In this document: positions 23,299 through 33,246 of the stretch, piece by piece
Position numbering within the stretch: position 1 is the first letter of the stretch
How the letters are laid out: each line of letters opens with the position of its first letter
Assembly: GCF_001264245.1 (NCBI RefSeq)
Contig: NZ_CP011339.1
Coordinates: 868,001-932,000 of the forward strand
Source: Microcystis panniformis FACHB-1757
GTDB taxonomy: Bacteria > Cyanobacteriota > Cyanobacteriia > Cyanobacteriales > Microcystaceae
Direction of reading: 5' to 3'
DNA: 64,000 nt
Program-made: the position numbers and the translations under genes
The notes under the pieces: model-generated
The model's input: only the letters and a program-made list of their open reading frames with translations
Told to the model about the DNA's origin: nothing
The model's database searches: none

Positions 23299-24306
23299 CT
23301 ATTCTAAGCGCAGGATTTCTCCACCTCTGGCTAGAGATAATTCTGCTGCCTGGAGGATTTTGACTAATTGGGTCCCTACCGATCCCGAAGATACAGGAGA
23401 ATTGACACCCGTAGCCACCGACTCTAAAAAATGTTCGCACAATGCTTTTAGGGGTTCACCATCGGCAATAGGGATAGATTCCGTCTCCTGTCCCCGGGGA
23501 ATAAAATAGGCTTCCTGACGTTCAAAATAGCCCTTTTGTCGGGTTAAAGGCGCTCGAGAGTCTAATTCATTGAAAATTAAAGTCCCTTCGCTGCCAACTA
23601 TCCCTAAGCGTCGCTGTTTATCGGGATTCAACCAACAAAGGTGAATAGTCGCTTGAAAACCATCGCCATAGATCAGGGTTAACCAGACTAAATCGGCTAG
23701 ATTAGGTTGTAGCCAGAAGGTTCCCCTCGCCTGAATCAATACGGGTGTACTATTTAGCCAATGATTAAAAATCGAGATATCGTGAATAGCTAGATCCCAC
23801 AAAGCGGACACATCCTGACGAACCGGACCCAGGTGAGTGCGAGTGGCATAACCATAAAGAGGTTTACCGATGCCACCGGATTGCAGGACTTTTTGTCCAG
23901 TGATAACGGCGGGATGAAAAAGATAGGTATGATCAACTAATAAAATACGCTGTTTTTGCGCCGCTAATGCCGTTAATTCGGCACATTCTTGGGGATTGAG
24001 GGTTAAGGGTTTTTCGGCGAGGACGTGATAACCTAAATTAAGAGCATCTTTAATCAGGGGATAATGGCTGATGGCAGGAGTAACAACGACTACGGCTGAG
24101 ATTTCGGGATGATTGCGAATAGATTCCCAGTCATTGGCTAAAATAACCTTATTAGTATCGATATTAAATTGATCGCGACAGAGACGGAGTTTTTCAGGAG
24201 AGGAGTCAACGATTGCCACTACTTGTGCTGAGGGATGTTGAGAAAAATGACGGACGTAATGCACTCCCCAACGTCCTACCCCTAAAATAGCGATTCCTGT
24301 GGACAT
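23299..24306 (-). CDS. Gfo/Idh/MocA family NAD(P)-dependent oxidoreductase
   Basis: A 335-residue protein. Residues 5-20 (AILGVGRWGVHYVRHF) are the Rossmann GxGxxG motif and LAEKPLTL (about residue 95) is the conserved EKP motif of the family, with the C-terminal alpha/beta dimerisation domain following. Members oxidise sugars or reduce imines and biliverdin-like substrates. The substrate is not evident and the neighbours do not help: a repeat lies downstream and a divergent hydantoinase-type gene upstream. Confidence 0.85.
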   Translation of the reverse strand: MSTGIAILGVGRWGVHYVRHFSQHPSAQVVAIVDSSPEKLRLCRDQFNIDTNKVILANDWESIRNHPEISAVVVVTPAISHYPLIKDALNLGYHVLAEKPLTLNPQECAELTALAAQKQRILLVDHTYLFHPAVITGQKVLQSGGIGKPLYGYATRTHLGPVRQDVSALWDLAIHDISIFNHWLNSTPVLIQARGTFWLQPNLADLVWLTLIYGDGFQATIHLCWLNPDKQRRLGIVGSEGTLIFNELDSRAPLTRQKGYFERQEAYFIPRGQETESIPIADGEPLKALCEHFLESVATGVNSPVSSGSVGTQLVKILQAAELSLARGGEILRLE

Positions 24307-24390
24307 TTTGCTTACTCAGATAAATCAATCTAGTTTATTTTAAAAGGATTAGGCACAATTGTTAATTGATTCTGAGAACTGGAAGGGATT

Positions 24391-26429
24391 ATGTTAAAAT
24401 TTTTTATCGATCGAGGGGGAACTTTTACCGATATCGTGGCGATAATCGATCGACCAGAAATTATTGAACGACTAGCTAGAGATGCCGCTAGATTTCTGAT
24501 TGTTCCCCTTGCCGATCAACAGTGGATTGTTCTCTATAAACTGCTCTCGGAAAATCCCGAAAAATACCCAGATGCAGTCATTCAAGGGATCAAAGATATT
24601 AGCGGTTCCCTAGATAACATCGAAGTGATTAAAATGGGAACAACGGTAGCCACCAATGCGCTGTTAGAAAGAAAGGGAGAGCGCACGGTTTTGTTAATCA
24701 CCAAAGGGTTTAAAGATGCCTTGAGAATTGGCTATCAAAATCGCCCCGATATTTTTGCACGTCAAATTATTCTTCCTTCTTTATTATACGAACAAGTTAT
24801 CGAAGTGGCCGAACGCTACGATCGTCAAGGACAAGAATTAATCGCCGTTAATCCCGCCCAAGTTAAAGCCGATTTAATACCAGTTTATCAAGCGGGTATC
24901 CGAAGTTGTGCGATTGTTTTTATGCACAGTTATCGTTATCCCGACCACGAAAAACAAGTGGCAGCCATTGCCGAAGAAATCGGCTTTACTCATCTAGCTA
25001 TTTCCCATCAAGTCAGTCCTTTAATGAAACTGGTATCCCGGGGAGATACCACAGTAGTTTCTGCCTATTTATCGCCAATTTTACGCCGCTATGTTGATAG
25101 TATTAGCCAGCAATTACCGAAGACTAGCTTGTTATTTATGAAATCCGATGGCGGTTTAGTCACCGCCGATAAATTTCAGGGTAAAGATAGCATTTTATCT
25201 GGTCCTGCGGGGGAATAGTCGGGGCAGTACAAACCAGTTTAAGGGCGGGATTTAGCAAAATTATCAGTTTTGATATGGGAGGAACTAGCACCGATGTTTC
25301 TCATTTTCAAGGGGAATATGAGCGGCAAACAGATAACGAAATTGCCGGCGTAAGAATGCGAGCGCCGATGTTAAGTATTCACACCGTGGCAGCTGGTGGG
25401 GGTTCGATTTTAGTCTATGATGGTTATCGTTTTCGAGTCGGACCGGAAAGTGCCGGAGCTAATCCGGGACCTGCCTGTTATCGACGGGGTGGACTATTAA
25501 CAATTACCGATGCTAATGTTTTGTTAGGAAAAATTCAAGCTGCCTATTTTCCCGCTATTTTTGGACAAGAGGGAAATTTACCCCTAGATAGAGAGATTGT
25601 GCTGACAAAGTTTCACGAATTAGCGGCAACAATGGGGGGTAATAATAGTCCTGAACTGCTGGCTGCGGGGTTTATTCAAATTGCCGTGGAAAATATGGCT
25701 AATGCGATTAAAAAAATCTCTCTGCAAAAGGGTTATGATCTCAGTGATTATACTCTTTGTACCTTTGGCGGTGCCGGGGGTCAAGTGGCCTGTTTAATTG
25801 CCGATACTCTGGGAATGAAAAGCATTTTTCTCCATCCCTACGCCGGGGTTTTAAGCGCCTACGGCATGGGTTTGGCCGATTTGAGGGTAATTAAAGAAAA
25901 AGCGATCGAACAGCCGTTAAATGCTGATTTAATCGGGCAGTTACTCACGGAAATGAACGAATTAGAAGTTTTAGCAGGTCGGGAATTAGAGGGTTATAAT
26001 CAGGTGCGGCAGCAAGTCAGTTTAAAATATCAAGGCAGTGATGCCACTTTAGCGGTTAATTTTAGCGATCAAATGCGTCAGGATTTTGAACGGGAACATC
26101 AAAGACGTTATGGGTTTAAACAAGAACAAAAAGCTTTAATTGTTGAGTCCATCGCCGTGGAATTGATCGAGACTATGGACAGTCCCCAAGAAGCAATTTT
26201 AACTCGCACCCGTCCGATGGGAGAATTACCTCCTATCCTCGATCGAGTAGCGGTTTTTCTGGCTAATCAATGGCGGGAAACGCCAATTTATCAGCGTTCA
26301 GATCTGCAACCTTTTGATTGTCTGCCAGGACCCGCAATTATTATCGAAAAAATTAGCACGATTGTGATTGAACCGGGTTGGACGGCCAAATTAACGGAGA
26401 AAAATCATTTAATTCTCTCCAAAGCTTAA
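24391..26429 (+). pseudogene. hyuA: Hydantoinase/5-oxoprolinase subunit A (HyuA), frameshifted
   Basis: Two frames together give about 680 residues of a HyuA protein. The first, from ATG 24391, has FFIDRGGTFTDIV and MGTTVATNALLERKG and ends SGPAGE at 25218. With one more G in the run of five at 25209-25213, the frame continues GIVGAVQTSL and then MGGTSTDVSHF, AAGGGSI and CTFGGAGGQVAC to the stop at 26429. These are the ATP-binding motifs of the hydantoinase A/oxoprolinase family, which hydrolyses cyclic amides with ATP. The HyuB half is not here; a MITE follows immediately. Confidence 0.8.
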
Positions 26430-26430
26430 C

Positions 26431-26626
26431 TAGGGTTTGCGGCAAAAAGTTTTTCGTGGGGTAGGGTGTGGGGTGTGGGGTGTGGGGTGTGGGGTTTTAC
26501 CAGTTTTGAGGTGGCCAATTACCTAATTTTCAGGGAAAAAGTGCCTAAATTTCCCCCACTTTTTGATTTCAAAAAAGCCTAAAGATATTATCCAACAAGG
26601 TTTTTAGATTTATTCAGCCAGCCCTA
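26431..26626. repeat. MITE family A, copy 3
   Basis: Starts TAGGGTTTGCGGCAAAAAG and ends TTTATTCAGCCAGCCCTA, with GTGTGGG heptamers at 26461-26494 in the same internal position as copy 2. It begins two bases after the hyuA stop codon and may have displaced downstream hyuB sequence. Confidence 0.85.
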
Positions 26627-26646
26627 CTTAGAAATATCTACAGCAG

Positions 26647-27267
26647 TTATCCTAATTGATCAATTCTCATTTCGCCGAGGTATTTACGGAGACAGGGAGA
26701 AAAAACCTCGTAAATCAGGGTAAGGGGTTGGCGAGCGTGCCAAAATAGGTAATGACGACCCCAAAATGCTCCTTTTTCCCCAAAAGCTATTTCTAATTCC
26801 GGGGAATGACCGTAATAAAGTCCCTGCACATCGCGATACAATTCCGTGTGCAGCCGCGAGAGACTTTCCCAAATCGGTAGGGAACGATTTTCTAGATATT
26901 CGTCCACTTGATTGGCAGACCACCAAGAAGCGGCATAGGCTAACCTTTGACCACTAGCTGTGCGTAACCAGACTTGACGACGCAATCTCGGTCCTGGAAT
27001 CAGGCTAATTTTCATCGGTGCGCCATCCTCATCGTCGCCGATGGGGGACATATCGATCACATCCACCTCCGTTTTTTCACCAGTTAAAAGTTGTAAATGA
27101 CGGGTGGGAGAACCATCGCCGAGAATTAAAATCTGCCAAGGAGGCGCGAGTTGGCTATGGGGTAAACCTTGTTTCACATCGGTTTCGTCTCCTTGCCAGA
27201 GAGGGGACAGGGAGTACCAAGGACGATTAAGCAGGGGTTTTTCTTGGGGGTGGAGGATAGCAGTCAA
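26647..27267 (-). CDS. Chorismate lyase (cyanobacterial type)
   Basis: A 206-residue protein resembling the cyanobacterial chorismate-pyruvate lyase family (DUF98/UbiC-like). The central WLRTASGQRLAYAASWW and the C-terminal EKGAFWGRHYLFW segments are conserved there. It turns chorismate into 4-hydroxybenzoate, the head-group precursor of plastoquinone. No signal peptide or membrane segment is present. Transcribed alone, toward a family-A MITE. Confidence 0.8.
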   Translation of the reverse strand: MTAILHPQEKPLLNRPWYSLSPLWQGDETDVKQGLPHSQLAPPWQILILGDGSPTRHLQLLTGEKTEVDVIDMSPIGDDEDGAPMKISLIPGPRLRRQVWLRTASGQRLAYAASWWSANQVDEYLENRSLPIWESLSRLHTELYRDVQGLYYGHSPELEIAFGEKGAFWGRHYLFWHARQPLTLIYEVFSPCLRKYLGEMRIDQLG

Positions 27268-27415
27268 GGTTTGTTACAAAACTTTATGATTTTTTCATTA
27301 ATCATAACACGGGATTTTTGTCTGCTGGTGATAAAAGCGATCGCCTTGCTCCAATCCTCTCTAACTTTTTGGTTAGCATAGGCACTCTCGCCAAAGGAGA
27401 TCGGCTATTTTGATC

Positions 27416-27712
27416 TTAACGATAGAAAGGTATGAATATCTGTAGGAGTTTTTGTAATCTTCTCAGGGCAATTAATTGTCGAATCTTGGGATTGATTTGG
27501 GGTGGATAAATGCTAGTGGCTAATTGTTCTTCTAGTAAGGCATATTCTGCCGCATTTAGGGGTTGATTATCCAAGGGCGATCGAGCCGAAGTGATAATTT
27601 CTGCTCGTAAAACTTCTTCGGGAATATCTTCAGGAGCGGGCAAAGCAAGGGCTTTTAGGGGCGATAAGAAACCGATCGAGATGAGGATGATAATTTTGGT
27701 CGTTCGCTGCAT
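27416..27712 (-). CDS. Small secreted or lipid-anchored hypothetical protein
   Basis: 98 residues with an N-terminal hydrophobic signal (about 7-23, ISIGFLSPLKALALPAP) and a probable cleavage after ALA. The mature part is helical with conserved-looking DNQPLNAAEYALLEEQL and a basic C-terminus. I do not recognise a functional family. Its ATG directly follows the GST stop codon, so the two are co-transcribed. Confidence 0.6.
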   Translation of the reverse strand: MQRTTKIIILISIGFLSPLKALALPAPEDIPEEVLRAEIITSARSPLDNQPLNAAEYALLEEQLATSIYPPQINPKIRQLIALRRLQKLLQIFIPFYR

Positions 27713-28372
27713 TTAATTTAAACCAGGGGGCAATTTTTCTCGACACTGTTGATGAATTTCCCCGATTCTAGCAAACAACCAGGGATATTTTTGACGATAA
27801 CTGGGAATTAGAGCCAGAGGACTGAGTAGGGCAGTGGCGGCAATATCGGCTACACTTAATTTATCTCCCACCAAATAGGCCTGATTTTGCCAATATTCTA
27901 GAATCTTGAGGGCATTTTCTAGCCGCTCCTCCGCTAGTTTTACCCTGGCTGGGGTGATTTTATATTGTTGTCGCACGATATTAATAATTATTTGACTACT
28001 CAGGGAAGGATCGATCGCTTTTCCCTCTCCGGCGCGATAATTATAATAGACAAATCTAGTCGCTACTCCAATACTTTCATCTAACCAATCCTCTAGTAAC
28101 CAAGCTTGATTTTTCTCCTTTTCCCCAGCGGGAATAAAAGAGGGGAAAGGAACTACTTTTTCTAAATATTTTAAAATGGCAGTAGAATCGGCAATAATCT
28201 CATCTGCTGCCATTAAAACGGGGACAGTGGTTAACCCTTTGGTTAGGGGACTGAGTTTGAGAATATGTAGTCCGGGGGTGAGATTTTCTACTTGGTAATC
28301 AATCCCCTTATAACCTAGAGCTAAACGAGCTTTGCGACAGTAATGAGAGGTGCTAAATTGCAGTAAGAGCAT
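27713..28372 (-). CDS. Glutathione S-transferase family protein
   Basis: 219 residues. The N-terminal thioredoxin-like domain (about 1-75) begins LLLQFSTSHYCRKARLAL, where the SHYCRK stretch occupies the active-site turn with Cys, and ADSTAILKYLE is the glutathione-binding motif. The C-terminal helical domain has DKLSVADIAATALLSPL with the N-capping box. Probably an omega- or beta-like cytosolic GST. A heptamer array lies just upstream of its start. Confidence 0.8.
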   Translation of the reverse strand: MLLLQFSTSHYCRKARLALGYKGIDYQVENLTPGLHILKLSPLTKGLTTVPVLMAADEIIADSTAILKYLEKVVPFPSFIPAGEKEKNQAWLLEDWLDESIGVATRFVYYNYRAGEGKAIDPSLSSQIIINIVRQQYKITPARVKLAEERLENALKILEYWQNQAYLVGDKLSVADIAATALLSPLALIPSYRQKYPWLFARIGEIHQQCREKLPPGLN

Positions 28373-28393
28373 TAATTGTTGTTGATTGCTATA

Positions 28394-28467
28394 TTAGTTA
28401 TCAGTTATCAGTTATCAGTTATCAGTTACCAGTTATCAGTTATCAGTTATCAGTTATCAGTTATCAG
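28394..28467. repeat. Heptamer array (AGTTATC) upstream of the GST gene
   Basis: About ten copies of AGTTATC with one variant (AGTTACC). It occupies the start of the 236-bp gap between the divergent GST and signal peptidase genes; the rest contains degenerate inverted copies (ACTGATCACTGTTCACTG). Confidence 0.9.
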
Positions 28468-28608
28468 ATTTGAGTTTTAAGTGAGCAGTATGTATTAAGC
28501 GAGCAGTATTATTCCTAATATGTTTTCACTGATCACTGTTCACTGATCACTGTTCACTGATTACTATTTACTGTTTACTGTTTACTGAATTGGCAATAGG
28601 TCTATACT

Positions 28609-29706
28609 ATGAGCAAACCCCCCCTTTTTTCGGCTGTTTCTCCTCCTGATGCGACTAATTCACTGGCAAAAGATCCCTGGTTAGCTGTCAATCTCTCGAT
28701 GTTCTTCCCCGGCTTGGGACAATGGTATGCTAACAAAAACCAAAAAGCAACCATTTGGGCGATCGCTCAAGTAATATTAATAATTGTAACAATTTGGTCA
28801 ATTTTTAGTCCCAATGGCCCTGTAAGCTGGGGATTAGGGGGAATAGTTGCTCTGGTTGTCCTTTACGTTAGCAATATTTTTGACGCTCACTGGAGTGTTT
28901 ATTATTCCAGACAGAATAACAGCTTAGAGAAAATTCCCCGGAAACAAAAAAACCCATGGTTTGCCGTCTTCGCTAACCGGATTATGCCAGGTTTGGGGCA
29001 ATTGTACGCTGATAAGGTGAGCTTAGGGATAATTTTTCTGACTATATCCCAGATTAGCCTGAAAATGGCTGATTTTTTTGCTAATATCCTCTTTCTTGCG
29101 CCTTTAATTACAGCGATCGCTATTTATCATGTTTATCACACTTTCCCCCATCAATTCCATCCCCATCGTCACACCTATCGTTCCATTTTGGCGCTGATGG
29201 TGGCAGCAATTTTTACTTGGGGAATTATCTGTAATTATTTTCCCGATTGGTTACATCAAAAAATAGAATTTTTCGAGATTCCTAGCGAATCCATGCTGCC
29301 TACCCTCGCAGTAGGTGATCGCGTTTTCGTCAGTCAATCCAGTAATTATCAAGCGGAAAGAGGCGATATAATTGTTTTTAGAACTCCCGAAAAAATTAAG
29401 CAACTAGAGCCTAATTCGGGAGATTTTTTTATCAAACGAGTCATCGCTATTCCCGGGGATACCATTGAAATCCGCAGGGGTAAAGTTTATCTCAACCGGC
29501 AAGTTATCGAGGAAACCTACACCGCCGAGTTAGCCAATTATGAAATAGAATTTATGACTGTACCCCCAAAAACCCTGTTTGTTTTGGGAGATAATCGTAA
29601 CCATAGTTTTGATTCCCATGCTTGGGGTTTTTTGCCAGAAAGTTATATCGTTGGTCAAGCCTATAAAGTTTACTGGCCTCTCGATCGTGTCCAGTCTTTG
29701 CTATGA
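28609..29706 (+). CDS. lepB: Signal peptidase I with N-terminal membrane repeat domain
   Basis: A 365-residue protein. Residues 216-363 are an S26 signal peptidase I with catalytic Ser228 in PSESMLPT, Lys276 in FFIKRVIAIPGD, and the GDNRNHSFDSHAWG box. The first 215 residues are unusual: two copies of a module that begins FPGLGQWYANK (33-43) and MPGLGQLYADK (126-136), each followed by two hydrophobic helices, giving about five to six membrane segments before the protease. It cleaves signal peptides of exported proteins; the repeat domain is of unknown role. Confidence 0.88.
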   Translation: MSKPPLFSAVSPPDATNSLAKDPWLAVNLSMFFPGLGQWYANKNQKATIWAIAQVILIIVTIWSIFSPNGPVSWGLGGIVALVVLYVSNIFDAHWSVYYSRQNNSLEKIPRKQKNPWFAVFANRIMPGLGQLYADKVSLGIIFLTISQISLKMADFFANILFLAPLITAIAIYHVYHTFPHQFHPHRHTYRSILALMVAAIFTWGIICNYFPDWLHQKIEFFEIPSESMLPTLAVGDRVFVSQSSNYQAERGDIIVFRTPEKIKQLEPNSGDFFIKRVIAIPGDTIEIRRGKVYLNRQVIEETYTAELANYEIEFMTVPPKTLFVLGDNRNHSFDSHAWGFLPESYIVGQAYKVYWPLDRVQSLL

Positions 29707-29848
29707 TGGGGATGACTGGGGTAACTTTGAGCCTAGGTGTTACAGTTAGATGAGTTGGGGTATTGTTAGATGATTATAACATTCCCAACCTCTTGAAATG
29801 TTACTGAAAAATCCCCACTGTTCCTAGATAACTAACTCCAATCTTTTC

Positions 29849-30433
29849 TTGCTTAATATGCTCTTAAAATTCCCTCAAAAGCTTAAAATTCAGCGAATAA
29901 TATTATTAATATTCTGGCTAGGAATAGGGATATTTTTCTGGTGGTTATCCTGGCAATCCACTGGGATGAGCCAAATTCAACGACCCGAAACAGTTGCTCA
30001 ACAAATTTATCAAGCAATGCCAGATTTACCGAAAGAAAACAACTATACCCGTCGAGACACAGGAGCGATCGATCCGAATAATACCCTAATAAGTCGCTTT
30101 CTTCGTTATCATCAAGATACCAAAAAAAGATTTACTCTCATCCGTTTTGATTGGCAATTAACCCTAGGAGATTATCTAGGAGTAAACGAGAAAATCAGCG
30201 AAGAAAACTATCCCGGACAAGCAACCCTTACCGTTAATCCCATGACTGCCGATATCAAAGCGATTAACAGTCTTAATCGTCGTCAACGGCAGCAGTTAGT
30301 AACTCTTTTAGTCGAAATTTATAACCCCGCTATTCTTCCCCAAGAAACCCCCAATCCTAGTCCTTCTCCTCGTCCTTCTCCCCGTCGTCCATCATTATCA
30401 AAACCGGGAGATGCCGACCTATTAAAATTCTAG
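29849..30433 (+). CDS. Hypothetical membrane-anchored protein with Pro/Ser-rich tail
   Basis: 194 residues; the start may be TTG or ATG near 29858. One hydrophobic helix (about 14-33, ending FFWWLSW), then a globular part with LPKENNYTRRDTGAIDP and FTLIRFDWQLTLGDYLG, and a tail rich in Pro, Ser and Arg (residues about 165-185). I do not recognise the family. It is seven bases from the DUF1818 gene and probably co-transcribed. Confidence 0.6.
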   Translation: MLNMLLKFPQKLKIQRIILLIFWLGIGIFFWWLSWQSTGMSQIQRPETVAQQIYQAMPDLPKENNYTRRDTGAIDPNNTLISRFLRYHQDTKKRFTLIRFDWQLTLGDYLGVNEKISEENYPGQATLTVNPMTADIKAINSLNRRQRQQLVTLLVEIYNPAILPQETPNPSPSPRPSPRRPSLSKPGDADLLKF

Positions 30434-30439
30434 AAAATT

Positions 30440-30808
30440 ATGGAAAAAATTCTCAAATATGGTTCGGGTTGGCGACTCGGTTGGAATCCTACGGCAACCG
30501 TTTATAAAGGATTAATTGGTGGTGATGATTGGGCGATCGAATTAACCGAGGCCGAGTGGCAGGATTTGCGTCGGTTACTATCACAATTGACTGCGACTAT
30601 GGCTTCCATAGCCACAGAATTAATGGATGAAGAAAGTATTGCTTGTGAAGCGGAAAGCGAGCTTTTATGGTTAGAAGCGACAGGATTTCCCGATAATTAT
30701 TCCCTGCGATTGATTCTCTATCAAGGTCGCAGTTGTGAGGGCAATTGGTCGGCCGCTGCCCTGCCAGAGTTGCTCGCTGCTTGGGACAATTTGCTTTACA
30801 ATTTTTAA
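30440..30808 (+). CDS. DUF1818 family protein
   Basis: 122 residues. GSGWRLGWNPTATVYKGLIG followed by DDWAIELTEAEWQDL is the signature of DUF1818, a cyanobacterial protein with a PUR-alpha-like fold of unknown function. No membrane segment. It follows the membrane-anchored protein gene directly. Confidence 0.8.
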   Translation: MEKILKYGSGWRLGWNPTATVYKGLIGGDDWAIELTEAEWQDLRRLLSQLTATMASIATELMDEESIACEAESELLWLEATGFPDNYSLRLILYQGRSCEGNWSAAALPELLAAWDNLLYNF

Positions 30809-30873
30809 GAAAGCGGTGGGCATAAGTTAATTTTTGTCTCCCCCTCTTGACTTTTTGAATCCCCTGTGCTGCC

Positions 30874-31944
30874 ATGATTGCCCATCCGAGGACGAGGACC
30901 GATAATCTCACCTACACTCCGCCCCCATTGCTGAAAAACGGTTTTGCCATGACTCTCTATGTGGCCCTAAAAGCGCGAGAAACCTGGCAAAATACGATCG
31001 CTATTCCCGAACCAGTCTATCAAGAAACCATTTTCACCGGGGCTAATGCCGTCCCCATCTACGGGATTTTTTCCATTCCCCCGCAAGCGAAAGGAACCAT
31101 TATCGGCACCTACGGCATCACGGGAGACTTAGATAATCAATGGTTTTTAAGGATTTTAGGCAGAAAAGCCGTAGCGAGAAACTACGCGGTCGTCCTCTTC
31201 GATTGGCGGGCCCACGGTAAGACAGCCGAATTATCCCCGACTCTCACCTCTGATGGCATCTATGAAGGGCTAGATTTCCTTCATATTGCCGCCCAAGCTC
31301 AAAAAATGGGCTGTCCTGCCCCTTTTTGGTTCACGGGTTACTCTCTGGGGGGACAATTAGCCCTCTGGGGAATTAAATCGGCAGAGAATCAGGAAGATAT
31401 GGGGATAGATCCCACCCATATCGGCGGCGGTGCGGTAATTTGTCCTAATTTAGACTCTAATCGTTCTTTATCCTATCTCGTTCGGGATACCTGGGGGAAA
31501 CATCTGGAAAAAGCGATCGCCGGGGAACTACGCAAGTTAGCCAAACGCATCCATAAAGCTCATCCTGATCATATCGATCCCCAAGCAATTACTCGCGCCA
31601 CCACGATTGCCGGATTCGATCGAGAATTAGTGATTAAAAAGCTAGGATTTGAGACAGTTTTTGACTATTATGCCGCTAGTAGTCCCTTGCCCTTTCAACC
31701 CTATTTAACTAAACCCACTTTTATCCTCTACGCAGCCGATGATCCCCTCTTTTCCCCCGCAGTTATTCCCGATCTGCAAGCAGCGATCGCCGATAATCCC
31801 CATGTGGATCTACTTTTAACCAACCATGGCGGTCATGTGGGTTATATCAGCAGTTTATCCTGTCAGCGTCAGTGGGGCGATAGCGATCGCTGGTGGGCAT
31901 GGAATCGGGTTTTAGACTGGTTTGACCAAAAAACTGGCAAATAA
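30874..31944 (+). CDS. Alpha/beta hydrolase (YheT-like)
   Basis: 356 residues from ATG 30874; an ATG at 30949 (MTLYVALKARETW) may be the real start, since the first 25 residues are not conserved-looking. The nucleophile elbow is GYSLGG, the acid is in AADDPLFSP and the His in NHGGHVGYIS, the order and spacing of the YheT/EMB8-like esterase family. Soluble, substrate unknown. It converges on the PfkB kinase gene with a ten-base gap. Confidence 0.8.
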   Translation: MIAHPRTRTDNLTYTPPPLLKNGFAMTLYVALKARETWQNTIAIPEPVYQETIFTGANAVPIYGIFSIPPQAKGTIIGTYGITGDLDNQWFLRILGRKAVARNYAVVLFDWRAHGKTAELSPTLTSDGIYEGLDFLHIAAQAQKMGCPAPFWFTGYSLGGQLALWGIKSAENQEDMGIDPTHIGGGAVICPNLDSNRSLSYLVRDTWGKHLEKAIAGELRKLAKRIHKAHPDHIDPQAITRATTIAGFDRELVIKKLGFETVFDYYAASSPLPFQPYLTKPTFILYAADDPLFSPAVIPDLQAAIADNPHVDLLLTNHGGHVGYISSLSCQRQWGDSDRWWAWNRVLDWFDQKTGK

Positions 31945-31954
31945 GGGCTAATTT

Positions 31955-32950
31955 CTAGGAGTCAAAGGCCGCTAGAAACTCCTCCACCTGTTCCCGAGTC
32001 GGTTGAGATGCGATCGCTCCTGCTCTTCTTGTCACCATTGCCCCCACCGCACAGGCATAAATCACCGCATTACGGGCTAAATCGGCATTTTCCTCGATTT
32101 GATCGCCTCCCAGACCAGCACGAGCCAAAAAACCCGCCACAAAGCCATCCCCTGCCCCAGTTGTATCCACTACCTCCCCAGAAAAAGCCTCGACAGCACC
32201 GCTATTTTCGCCTAAATGATATTTACAACCTTTTGCGCCGCCAGTAACCAGAATTGCCCCTAAATTGGGGTATTGTGATGATATTTCTCCGGGGGTATCA
32301 GTGCCAAATAACCATGCTGCTTCTTCCTCGCTACATTTGAGCAAATCGGCCTGGGCAATAAAATCTCGAATGATATCAGGGGCAGCCTCAAGATTAGGCC
32401 AAAAAACCGGTCGCCAGTTGATATCGACCAATACTTTCACCCCGTAAATTTTAGCCAATTCGAGGGCGCGCATCATCGCAGCTCTCGCCGGGGGATAGGC
32501 TAACCCTAGGGTTCCCATCACTAGATAATCGGCATTTTTCCAGAGATTTTCGGGCAATAGGTCAGCATTAAGGGCAGTATCGGCAAAATCCGTCGTTTTA
32601 ATGCCGCCAAAACCCGCAAAATGTCTGTCTCCCCCAGCATCGCGGGTGACATAAACTTGTCGGGTGGGTAGGGTGGCATGATACTGTACACCAGTGGTAT
32701 CGACTCCGAGAGCGTCTAGCAAGGCGATTAACTGTTCCCCTCGTTGATCTTTGCCCACACAACCGATAAAAGCCGAATTTATGCCCAATTTTCGCAATCC
32801 ACAGGCCACGTTTGCCGGCGCACCCCCGGCATAGGTTGTCCAAGAAGTCACCTGCTCCATAGAGCGATCGCTTTGATCGGCAATTAGATCAGAGAGGATT
32901 TCCCCTAAACAAATGACAGACACTGGCGAAGATCTTTGATTGTTAAGCAT
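31955..32950 (-). CDS. PfkB-family carbohydrate kinase (fructokinase-like)
   Basis: 331 residues of the ribokinase/PfkB fold. GGAPANVACGLRKLG (about 42-56) is the substrate-binding signature 1 and DTTGAGDGFVAGF (about 262-274) signature 2 with the catalytic Asp. The early GEILSDLI and the overall pattern are most like bacterial fructokinases. A G-rich repeat lies immediately upstream of the start on the opposite strand. Confidence 0.82.
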   Translation of the reverse strand: MLNNQRSSPVSVICLGEILSDLIADQSDRSMEQVTSWTTYAGGAPANVACGLRKLGINSAFIGCVGKDQRGEQLIALLDALGVDTTGVQYHATLPTRQVYVTRDAGGDRHFAGFGGIKTTDFADTALNADLLPENLWKNADYLVMGTLGLAYPPARAAMMRALELAKIYGVKVLVDINWRPVFWPNLEAAPDIIRDFIAQADLLKCSEEEAAWLFGTDTPGEISSQYPNLGAILVTGGAKGCKYHLGENSGAVEAFSGEVVDTTGAGDGFVAGFLARAGLGGDQIEENADLARNAVIYACAVGAMVTRRAGAIASQPTREQVEEFLAAFDS

Positions 32951-32955
32951 TGCTG

Positions 32956-32999
32956 TGGGAAGTGGGGTAATGGGGAAGTGGGGTAATGGGGAAGTGGGG
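32956..32999 (+). repeat. G-run array, possible G-quadruplex
   Basis: The plus strand has six runs of three or four G separated by five-base loops (GGGGTAAT, GGGGAAGT units). Four or more evenly spaced GGGG runs can form an intramolecular quadruplex. It starts five bases before the fructokinase-like gene, i.e. on the non-coding side of its 5' region. Confidence 0.6.
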
Positions 33000-33246
33000 A
33001 AGCTGTCTCAACCCTATCACCCCAAAACCCTATCACCCTATCTCCTCCTGACGACCGACTCCTGAATCCTGAATCCTGACTTGTCAAGAAATGACGATAA
33101 ATCAACTAGAGATTATCTTAGGCATTTAGTATAATAAAATACATAGATAAGGGTAAATTGCTCGTAGATTAGCCTGAGGGAGCGTGAATCCTTTTTCTCG
33201 CCCAAATATCTTCCCCTGTTTTTTAGTCTTAGACTAAGGAAATATC

